Source: Solirubrobacteraceae bacterium
Lineage (GTDB): Bacteria > Actinomycetota > Thermoleophilia > Solirubrobacterales > Solirubrobacteraceae
Length of the DNA stretch: 11,710 bases
Assembly: GCA_025935735.1 (NCBI GenBank)
Contig: JAICUS010000139.1
Span: 1 to 11,710, forward strand
Direction: 5' to 3'
In this document: one piece after another, positions 1-6,339 of the stretch
How the letters are laid out: the number at the start of each line of letters is the position of its first letter
Numbering within the stretch: the first letter of the stretch is position 1
Position numbers and translations under genes: made by a program
The notes under the pieces: generated by a model
What the model was told of the DNA's origin: nothing
The model's database searches: none
The model's input: only the letters and a program-made list of their open reading frames with translations

Positions 1-2
1 CC

Positions 3-296
3 GGCCTGCACGCGCCGGAGACCGACGCTCACGCCGGGGGGCTCGAGACGAGCCAGATCCTCCACGTGCACGGGGACGTCGACTTCCCGCCCGACCTCGA
101 GGGATACGTGGCCGCGGAGCCGGGCTGGCTGGAGCGGTTGACGGCGGAGGGCATGAAGGCGCTCAGCCCGAACGGCATCCTCGGCCGCCCCGCCGGCGCA
201 AACGCCGAGGCGGGCGCCGCGATCTGCGCGGCACTGGCCGACGAGCTGGCCAACTGGGTGAGATCTTCTCGCCTAGACGAGCGATATTCGCGTTGA
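3..296 (+). CDS. Creatininase-family amidohydrolase, C-terminal part (5' end outside window)
   Basis: Open from the left edge, this frame gives the last 97 residues of a protein, ending in TGA at 294-296. The stretch DAHAGGLETSQIL matches the conserved DxHAGxxETS block of the creatininase (creatinine amidohydrolase) family, metal-dependent cytosolic enzymes that open cyclic amides. The later GRPAGANAEAGAAICAALADEL matches the usual C-terminal helix (GxPxxAxAExG...). The first metal ligands (N-terminal Glu/His/Asp and HGxN region) lie outside the window, so activity cannot be judged. The family also includes MftE and formamide hydrolases, so the substrate is not predictable. Its last codons carry a half-site of the downstream DeoR operator. 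Confidence 0.8.
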   Translation, partial: GLHAPETDAHAGGLETSQILHVHGDVDFPPDLEGYVAAEPGWLERLTAEGMKALSPNGILGRPAGANAEAGAAICAALADELANWVRSSRLDERYSR

Positions 297-325
297 CTTA
301 ACGCGATAAGATGTTATCTTCTCGC
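293..325 (+). promoter_or_regulatory. Promoter and near-palindromic operator of the DeoR-family regulator gene
   Basis: A -35 box TTGACT (293-298) and a -10-like TATCTT (315-320), 16 bp apart, precede ATG 328. Overlapping the -10 is an inverted repeat: left arm GCGATAAGAT (303-312), spacer GTT, right arm ATCTTCTCGC (316-325), with 9 of 10 positions complementary. The right arm occurs again exactly at 263-272, 53 bp upstream (about five helical turns), inside the end of the preceding gene. DeoR-family repressors commonly autoregulate through repeated operators, so this is the likely binding site. The promoter boxes are read by eye; the repeats are direct observation. Confidence 0.7.
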
Positions 326-327
326 AC

Positions 328-1125
328 ATGGTTGAGGAGAGAGACCAGGCGCCGTCCGCCGCGCATCGTCGCGACCTGATCGTGCAACTCCTTCTCGACC
401 AGGACAGCGTCACGGTCAAAGAGCTCACCGAGCGCTTCCAGGTGAGCACGATGACCGCCCATCGCGACCTCGACGCGCTCGCCGAGCGCGGCGTCCTGCG
501 CAAGGTCCGCGGCGGCGCGACGGCGCAACCCACCGCGCTCTACGAGAGCTCGCTGACATTCCGGCTGAGCGAGAACCGCGCGGCCAAGGACCGCATCGCG
601 CAGGCGGCGGCCGCGCTCGTCGAGCCGGGCTCGAGCGTCGTCCTGGATGACTCGACCACCGGGTTGGCCATGGTGCCCTACCTCGCCGCCATCCCCGAGC
701 TGACCATCGTCACCACGTTCGTCTCGATCGTCGAGACCGTGGCGCGGCTGACCGACGGGGCGATCGACCTGATCGGCATCGGCGGCGCCTATGACCCGAA
801 GTACCACGCCTTCGGCGGCGTGATGGCCGAGCAGGCGCTGCGCAACCTGCGCGTCGACCGCTGCTTCATGGCCTGCCTGGTCGACGTCCGGCGCGGCGTC
901 TTCCACCGCGAGCCCGAGCAGGCCGCGCTGAAGCGCACCATGCTCGAGATCGCCGACGACTGCACGCTGCTGGCCGACGCCTCGAAGTTCTCCAAGCGCG
1001 GCATGCACCGCATCGCCGGCCTGGACGCGTTCCAGCGCGCCGTGGTGGACGGCGGAACCGACGCGGACGACCTCGGCGCGCTGCACGCGCTCGGGCTCGA
1101 CGTGATCGTCGCGGAGGCCCGCTGA
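328..1125 (+). CDS. DeoR/GlpR-family transcriptional regulator of sugar metabolism
   Basis: The 265-residue protein has the usual length and layout of the family. An N-terminal winged helix-turn-helix (about residues 14-65, core VTVKELTERFQVSTMTAHRDLDAL, followed by GVLRKVRGGA) binds DNA. The C-terminal DeoRC domain (about 78-240), related to ribose-5-phosphate isomerase, senses a phosphorylated sugar; LDDSTT (106-111), IGGAY (151-155) and LADASKF (215-221) are its signature loops. Start ATG 328 lies 7 nt after the likely -10 box and has no Shine-Dalgarno sequence, suggesting a leaderless mRNA. The next gene, a sugar ABC ATPase, begins one base after its stop, so this regulator probably controlled that transporter and itself. 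The effector sugar cannot be told from sequence. It appears intact although its target operon is broken. Confidence 0.93.
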   Translation: MVEERDQAPSAAHRRDLIVQLLLDQDSVTVKELTERFQVSTMTAHRDLDALAERGVLRKVRGGATAQPTALYESSLTFRLSENRAAKDRIAQAAAALVEPGSSVVLDDSTTGLAMVPYLAAIPELTIVTTFVSIVETVARLTDGAIDLIGIGGAYDPKYHAFGGVMAEQALRNLRVDRCFMACLVDVRRGVFHREPEQAALKRTMLEIADDCTLLADASKFSKRGMHRIAGLDAFQRAVVDGGTDADDLGALHALGLDVIVAEAR

Positions 1126-1126
1126 C

Positions 1127-2278
<1,152 letters not shown>

Positions 2279-2413
2279 CGGCGGCGTCTCGGCCGCAACC
2301 GCCCGCCGAACCGTCTTGCGATGCAGCCCCGTCCGCTTGCTGATCTCCCGGATCGACAACCCGTCAACCCGGTGCATCCGCCTGACCTCAGCCCACTGCT
2401 CCACCCCGACCAC
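2279..2413 (-). pseudogene. istA: IstA transposase fragment (N-terminal 45 residues)
   Basis: From a GTG at 2411-2413 the frame reads [18 protein letters not shown], then [21 protein letters not shown] up to AAETPP. This is the characteristic N-terminal helix-turn-helix of IstA, the IS21 transposase that binds the element's terminal repeats. Full-length IstA is usually 400-500 residues and contains a DDE catalytic domain; none of it is present, because after PP the frame runs into antisense ABC ATPase sequence. The fragment is dead as a transposase. The family call rests on this 45-residue stretch and the flanking terminal repeats. Confidence 0.8.
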
Positions 2414-2487
2414 ACGCCTTCCTCCTCGCCGATCCGCAGATCAAGCGAGGGTCCGGACCCGGCCGGACGAACCCGACCCCGCGCCAG

Positions 2488-2535
2488 GTGGGTCACTTTT
2501 GAACCGGCGCACGTGGGTCACTATTCAGCCGGCGC
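2488..2535. repeat. Two tandem 23-bp terminal repeats of the IS21 relic
   Basis: Copy 1 (2488-2510) and copy 2 (2513-2535) both start GTGGGTCACT and end CCGGCGC, differing at only three of 23 positions, with 2 nt between them. Such repeats near IS21 ends are transposase-binding sites. They sit between the istA start (2413) and the inferred terminus (2540). Confidence 0.8.
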
Positions 2536-2540
2536 CCACA

Positions 2541-3043
2541 GGCCGAGACTCCGGAGTCCGCAGTCATTGAGGTCGCTCGGACGTGTCCGCCGAGAAGTGG
2601 CAGGCCGCATGCCATCTGACCCCACCTTCGCGGCGATGTTGGCCGCGCCGGTGGGAGTGATCCTCTTGCCCAAGGGCCGCCCGAGCGGGCAGGCCACGCG
2701 AGCGCCCGGCCGCGAGGCGCCACACGCGGGCGCGTGCCGCGGGACGCGCTTCCGCTCGGCGGGCTTGACCGGGCGAAACCGACGAGCGGCCGCGGCGCTC
2801 CGACCGGGGCCGGGGCGGGGCGACCGTCCACGTTCCACTCGCCACGGCGCCGCGCGAACGCCTCGGTTTCCGGCCGCCGGGGCGCGCCTTGACTCACCGC
2901 AGCGACCTCTCGGTTCGGAAGCCGGAACGATCCAGGCCTGCGGGCTCACGCTCGGCGCTGTAGAGCGACGCTCGCTTCTCTGAGTTGGTCTCAGTTCCGC
3001 TCAGTTGGACCCCGGATTGGACCCCGACCAGCGCGCGAGCCGC
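2541..3043. other. About 500 bp without a recognisable gene
   Basis: Frames here are open on both strands, as expected at this GC content, but none gives a protein with a recognisable motif, and the plus-strand frame is only the out-of-frame run-on of the ABC pseudogene. What can be seen: a perfect 12-bp palindrome GACTCCGGAGTC (2547-2558) 6 bp outside the IS21 end; an 11-bp inverted repeat GAGCG-A-CGCTC (2963-2973); and tandem repeats at 2980-3026. No tRNA, CRISPR or T-tailed hairpin was found. It looks like old insertion and deletion debris between two unrelated loci. Confidence 0.6.
2980..3026. repeat. Short tandem repeats: three 10-bp units followed by two 12-bp units
   Basis: Three consecutive 10-bp units, CTGAGTTGGT, CTCAGTTCCG and CTCAGTTGGA (2980-3009), are followed by TTGGACCCCG twice (3005-3014 and 3017-3026) at 12-bp period. 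CTGAG (2980-2984) and CTCAG (2990-2994) also form an inverted repeat. They lie 18-64 bp beyond the stop of the aldehyde dehydrogenase gene. Function unknown; helical phasing would fit protein-binding arm sites, such as those of an integrase or regulator. Confidence 0.5.
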
Positions 3044-4492
3044 TCAGCTGGTGCCGTTGAGGATGACCAGACGCTCCTCGGTCATCTCTCGCACGGCGTA
3101 CAGCGGGCCTTCGCGTGTGTTGCCGGATTCCTTGATGCCGCCGTACGGCATCTGATCGAGCCGATAGCTCGGCGACTCGTTGATGGTCACGCCACCGAAC
3201 TCGAGCCGCGCCGCGGCGCGGATCGCGCTCGTGACGTCGAGGGTGTAGATGCCGGCCTGCAAGCCGTATTCGGTCTCGTTGGCGAGGTCGACCGCCTCCT
3301 CGAGTGAGCCGACCGAGGTGACGGAGACGAGGGGGCCGAAGATCTCACGGCGGTAGACCTCGCTGTCGCGCGGCACGTCCGCCAGCACCGTCGGCTGCAG
3401 GTGGCCGTGCTCGCCGACGCCGCCGGCCAGCCGGCGCGCGCCGGCGGCCACCGCGGCCTCGATCGAGGCGATCACGCGCTCGCGGGCCCCGACGTTGATC
3501 ATCGGCCCGAGAGCGGTCGCGGGATCGAGCGGGTCGCCCAGCGCGGTGCGCCGCGCGGCGGCGGCGAGCAGTTCCGAGAAGCGCTCGGCGACCGATTCGT
3601 GGACCAGCACGCGCTGGACCGAGATGCACGACTGGCCCGCGAAACCGAAGCCGGTACGCGCGGCCGCGTCGGCAGCGGCCTCGAGATCCGCGTCCGCGCA
3701 CACGATCAGCGGCGTCGAGTTGCCCAGCTCGAGCAGCACTCGCTTGCGCGGCGCGCGCTCGCGCAATGACCAGCCGATCGCGCTCGAACCGGTGAACGTG
3801 AGCACCCGGACGCGCGGATCCTCGACCAAGACGTCGACGACCGGCTCCGGCCGGCCGGAGCAGACGACCGACAGCCAGCCGGCCGGCAGGCCGGCGTCGA
3901 TCAGGATCTCGCCCAGCAGCAACGCCGCCAGCGGCGCCTTGTCCGCCGGCTTGAGCACGACGGCGCAGCCGCCCGCCAGCGCGGGCCCGATCTTGTGCGC
4001 CGCGAGGTTGAACGGGAAGTTGAACGGCGTGATCGCGCCGACGATGCCGATCGGGACGCGCAGCGTGAAGCCCAGGTGGCCGCGGCCGCCGGGATGGCCC
4101 TCCAGCGGGATCGCATCTCCGGCGAGCGTGCGCGCGGCCACGGCCGAGTAGCGCAGCGTCATCGCGCAGCGCGCGGCCTCGACGCGCCCCGCCGAGAGCG
4201 GCTTGCCCACCTCGAGCGCGAGCAGCCGGGCGACCTCGTCCGCGCGCGCCTCCACGGACGCCGCCGCGCGCTCGAGGATCGCGGCGCGCTCGTCGAGCGG
4301 CAGCCCCGCGGTCATCGCGGCCTGCGCCGCGTCGATCGCGGCCCGCGCGTGCGTGGCCCCACCCGAGCTGACCTCGGCCACCAGCCGCCCGTCCCACGGC
4401 GAGCGCACGGAGAACGTCTCGCCGGTGGTGACCCATTCGCCGGCCGCGAGCATCGGCCAGGTGCGCGCGCCGTCAGCGGTCTCGATGGTCAC
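3044..4492 (-). CDS. NAD(P)-dependent aldehyde dehydrogenase
   Basis: The 482-residue protein is a full-length member of the ALDH superfamily, oxidising an aldehyde to the acid (or acyl-CoA) in the cytosol. Visible landmarks: TPFNFPFN with oxyanion-hole Asn158, KPADKAP (181-187) in the cofactor site, FTGSSAIG (233-240), general base Glu255 in LELGNSTP, nucleophile Cys289 in GQSCISVQRV, and EIFGP (383-387). The LELGN and QSCISVQRV wording resembles the lactaldehyde/phosphonoacetaldehyde dehydrogenase branch rather than betaine-aldehyde enzymes, but the substrate is not fixed by this. The chosen start is GTG at 4490-4492, which overlaps the upstream stop as GTGA; an open frame extends further upstream only as a shadow of the hydrolase gene. 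It is last in a three-gene operon and probably removes an aldehyde made by its neighbours. Confidence 0.93.
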   Translation of the reverse strand: MTIETADGARTWPMLAAGEWVTTGETFSVRSPWDGRLVAEVSSGGATHARAAIDAAQAAMTAGLPLDERAAILERAAASVEARADEVARLLALEVGKPLSAGRVEAARCAMTLRYSAVAARTLAGDAIPLEGHPGGRGHLGFTLRVPIGIVGAITPFNFPFNLAAHKIGPALAGGCAVVLKPADKAPLAALLLGEILIDAGLPAGWLSVVCSGRPEPVVDVLVEDPRVRVLTFTGSSAIGWSLRERAPRKRVLLELGNSTPLIVCADADLEAAADAAARTGFGFAGQSCISVQRVLVHESVAERFSELLAAAARRTALGDPLDPATALGPMINVGARERVIASIEAAVAAGARRLAGGVGEHGHLQPTVLADVPRDSEVYRREIFGPLVSVTSVGSLEEAVDLANETEYGLQAGIYTLDVTSAIRAAARLEFGGVTINESPSYRLDQMPYGGIKESGNTREGPLYAVREMTEERLVILNGTS

Positions 4493-5262
4493 TCGTACCA
4501 CGCGTCCGGGGCGAGGCGGGTGCGCTCGGCGAAGCTCAGGTCGTGCGTGGCCACGAGCTCGGCGTCCAGCTCGCGCTCCAGCGCCTCGATCCGCTCCCAG
4601 CTCGCCACCATGTGGTCGGGGCTCCAGACCACCGCGGGCAGCGCCCGCGCGCGCATCTTCTCGACCAGATAGGCGGCATCGGCCAGCAGGATCACGGTGC
4701 GGCTCTCGAGCTTGACGACCAGCGACTGGTGGCCCTTGGAGTGCCCCGGCGTCGGGATCAGCACGAGCCTGCCGTCGCCGAACAGGTCGTGCTCGCCGTC
4801 GACCTCGAGCCAGCGCACGCCCGGCACGTCGAAGTCGGCCTTCACGTAGAGGCCCGCTTGGTAGACGGGCGGGTCGAGGGCAAAGGCGAGCTCGTCGCGC
4901 TGGACCACGACCGGCGTCCCCGGGAAGAACTCGATCCCCCCGGCGTGGTCGTAGTGCAGGTGCGACTGGACGACGTGGCTGATGTCGCCCGCGCCCAGCC
5001 CGACCTTCGCCAGGTGGTCGAGCACCCCGTCCTCGGGGGACATCTTGATCTCCCAGTTGTCGGCCTCGTCGCCCAGCCGCGCGCGCGGATCGGTCGCCAG
5101 CGACGGGTGCGCGCCGGAGTCGAAGAGCACGTTGCCCTTCTCGTGCTGGACGAGGTAGAAGAAATACGGGATGTCGATCTTGGTGCCGACGCCGGGGTCG
5201 AAGGGGTCGAACGCGGCCATGTCCGCGGTCTCTCCGCCGCAGTGGAACGCATAGATCCTCAT
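4489..5262 (-). CDS. Metallo-beta-lactamase-fold hydrolase, N-acyl-homoserine lactonase-like (AttM/AiiB type)
   Basis: The 257-residue protein has the dinuclear zinc site of MBL-fold lactonases: SHLHYDHAGG with His101, His103, Asp105 and His106; His174 in TPGHSKGHQS; Asp195 in ILLADAAY; and His240 in ATHD. Length and the IPYFFYLVQHEKGNVLFDSGAHP opening match the AHL lactonase group, which opens gamma-lactones. There is no signal peptide, so it is cytosolic. The ATG at 5260-5262 overlaps the kdd-like stop as ATGA, with GGAGGG (5269-5274 on the plus strand as CCCTCC) six bases upstream. The operon context suggests a lactone intermediate in the pathway rather than quorum quenching; that is inference. 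Other small esters or thioesters are possible substrates. Confidence 0.9.
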   Translation of the reverse strand: MRIYAFHCGGETADMAAFDPFDPGVGTKIDIPYFFYLVQHEKGNVLFDSGAHPSLATDPRARLGDEADNWEIKMSPEDGVLDHLAKVGLGAGDISHVVQSHLHYDHAGGIEFFPGTPVVVQRDELAFALDPPVYQAGLYVKADFDVPGVRWLEVDGEHDLFGDGRLVLIPTPGHSKGHQSLVVKLESRTVILLADAAYLVEKMRARALPAVVWSPDHMVASWERIEALERELDAELVATHDLSFAERTRLAPDAWYE

Positions 5263-6293
5263 CGCGCACCCTCCATTGCGATCTCCGTGAGGGCCGCTCG
5301 CAGCCGCGGGCGGGCGCGCAGCAGGTCGAGCGCGTACGCCCCGCGGTCGGCGGCGTAGCCGTTGCCGATCAGCAGCCGGGCCGTGGACCGCGTGCCCTCC
5401 GCGCCGAGCGCGGCGGCGGAGAAGCTCGTGGCCATCGAGAACAACAGCACGGCGCCATCCGGTTTGGTGGCCAGCACTGCGCCCATCTCACACCCCGGGC
5501 GGTCGACCACCACGACGGTCAGGTCGGCCGGCGCCACCGCACGCTGTACGGCCAGCGCGTCGGATGCGTCGGCCTCCACCAGCGCGGCGCCGAGCCCGGC
5601 CCGGCCCGCGCGGCCCAGCGCGGCCGGCGAGATGTCGGTCAGCGTGACCCGGCCGGCGAGCCCGACGGCGTCCTCGGCCGCCGCGGCGGCGAGCAGCCCG
5701 GCGCGGCCGGCGCCCAGGATGAGCACGTGCGCGCCGCGGCGGGCCAGCTCGCGCGTGTGCGATGCCGCGCCGTAGACGTCCAGCGCGGCCAGCGCGACGC
5801 CCGGCTCCAGGTCGTCCGGCACGCCGATCCACGGCAGGCCGGCGGCGATGATCGCGCGCCCGCGCACGGGTATCTGGGGCGAGGCGGCGGCCAGCGGGCC
5901 GATGCTCTCCAGCCGTAGCGGGGTGAGGCTGAGGGAGGCCACCGAGGCGATCCGGTCGCCCACCCGCAGCCCGTCGGCCGGGAACCGGTCGCCGATCTCG
6001 GCCACGCGCCCGGCGAGGATCCCGCCCGACCCGGTAACCGGATTGTGCATCTTCCCCCGACGCCCGACGATGCCCGCGATCGCCTCGCCGATCGCCTCGG
6101 CGTCGCCGCCGCAGGCCTCGCGCAGCTGATGGTGGCTGGTGGCGTCGAGGTTGAGCAGCTCGACGTCAACAGCCAGCTCGGCGGCGCCCGCGGGAGTCTC
6201 CGCGTCCAGGCGCTCGGCGGCCTGGGGGAGCACGCCGGGGGGCGCGAGCACGCGGCCCGCGCCCAAGCGTTCGGCCAGGGCGAGCTCCTCCAC
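5259..6293 (-). CDS. kdd: L-erythro-3,5-diaminohexanoate dehydrogenase family protein
   Basis: The 344-residue protein matches the Kdd family in length and in its hallmark block GRRGKMHNPVTGSGG (77-91), followed by the GDRIASVASLSLTPL segment (112-126) and a Rossmann motif GAGRAG (194-199) with Asp220 at the end of the next strand. Kdd oxidatively deaminates (3S,5S)-3,5-diaminohexanoate to 5-amino-3-oxohexanoate in lysine fermentation. None of the usual partners (kamA, kamDE, kce, kal) is in this window, so the actual substrate may be another beta-amino acid. The GTG start at 6291-6293 is chosen because an in-frame stop (TAG) lies 18 nt further upstream and no ATG lies between. It is first of a three-gene operon; its promoter region contains the shared 18-bp operator and there is no clear Shine-Dalgarno sequence. 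Confidence 0.88.
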   Translation of the reverse strand: MEELALAERLGAGRVLAPPGVLPQAAERLDAETPAGAAELAVDVELLNLDATSHHQLREACGGDAEAIGEAIAGIVGRRGKMHNPVTGSGGILAGRVAEIGDRFPADGLRVGDRIASVASLSLTPLRLESIGPLAAASPQIPVRGRAIIAAGLPWIGVPDDLEPGVALAALDVYGAASHTRELARRGAHVLILGAGRAGLLAAAAAEDAVGLAGRVTLTDISPAALGRAGRAGLGAALVEADASDALAVQRAVAPADLTVVVVDRPGCEMGAVLATKPDGAVLLFSMATSFSAAALGAEGTRSTARLLIGNGYAADRGAYALDLLRARPRLRAALTEIAMEGAR

Positions 6294-6299
6294 GGCCGC

Positions 6300-6317
6300 A
6301 TCGTATACGGTCTACAA
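6300..6317 (-). promoter_or_regulatory. Shared 18-bp operator in the kdd/hyuA divergent promoter
   Basis: On the minus strand this reads TTGTAGACCGTATACGAT, matching 16 of 18 bases of the site at 11584-11601. It contains the 8-bp palindrome CGTATACG (6302-6309). It lies 7 bp upstream of the kdd-like start and 22 bp upstream of hyuA's ATG, so a bound protein would block both genes. No regulator gene is present in the cluster itself; the style could fit a GntR-type factor, but this is a guess. Confidence 0.65.
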
Positions 6318-6336
6318 TCTGGCCGCCCGAGAGGAG
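6313..6336 (+). promoter_or_regulatory. -10 box and ribosome binding site of hyuA
   Basis: TACAAT (6313-6318) matches five of six bases of the -10 consensus and overlaps the shared operator. A transcript starting near 6325 would carry GAGGAG (6331-6336), three bases before ATG 6340. This fixes the hyuA start; the upstream extension of that frame is antisense to the kdd-like gene. No convincing -35 box is seen, consistent with an activator- or extended-type promoter. Confidence 0.55.
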
Positions 6337-6339
6337 ACC

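Larger units (their letters stand above)
2279..2540 (-). mobile_element. Relic of an IS21-family insertion sequence (istA-proximal end only)
   Basis: Read on the minus strand, the segment begins with TGTGGGCGCCGGCTGAA (from 2540) and carries two tandem copies of a 23-bp repeat (2513-2535 and 2488-2510; 20 of 23 identical), then the start of a transposase gene. TG...CA termini with multiple terminal repeats in front of istA are typical of IS21 elements. The rest of istA, all of istB and the other terminus are missing; sequence switches to the ABC ATPase at about 2279. It is therefore a one-ended remnant, unable to move itself. The outer boundary at 2540 is inferred from the terminal TG and the repeat geometry. 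Confidence 0.75.

Noticed and set aside
2806..2820. G-rich run GGGGCCGGGGCGGGG as a possible G-quadruplex
   Set aside because: Only three G4 tracts are adjacent; a fourth is missing, and such runs are expected at this GC content.
2521..2949. Minus-strand frames such as one giving MSPQAWIVPASEPRG
   Set aside because: No motif I can name, no ribosome binding site, and several overlapping frames are equally open; not supported as a gene.
2279..2983. Plus-strand continuation of the ABC ATPase frame to 2983
   Set aside because: After about 2161 the residues are Arg/Pro-rich with no homology; it crosses the IS relic and non-coding sequence by chance.
3846..3898. CCGGCC-rich palindromic stretches as a regulatory hairpin
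   Set aside because: They fall inside aldehyde dehydrogenase codons and are explained by coding sequence of high GC content.
4493..5269. Extension of the aldehyde dehydrogenase frame upstream to 5269
   Set aside because: The extra 259 codons are out-of-frame translation of the lactonase-like gene; homology starts at the GTG at 4492.
6139..6339. Longer hyuA start at 6139
   Set aside because: It is antisense to the kdd-like gene; ATG 6340 has a ribosome binding site and begins the family's N-terminal motif.
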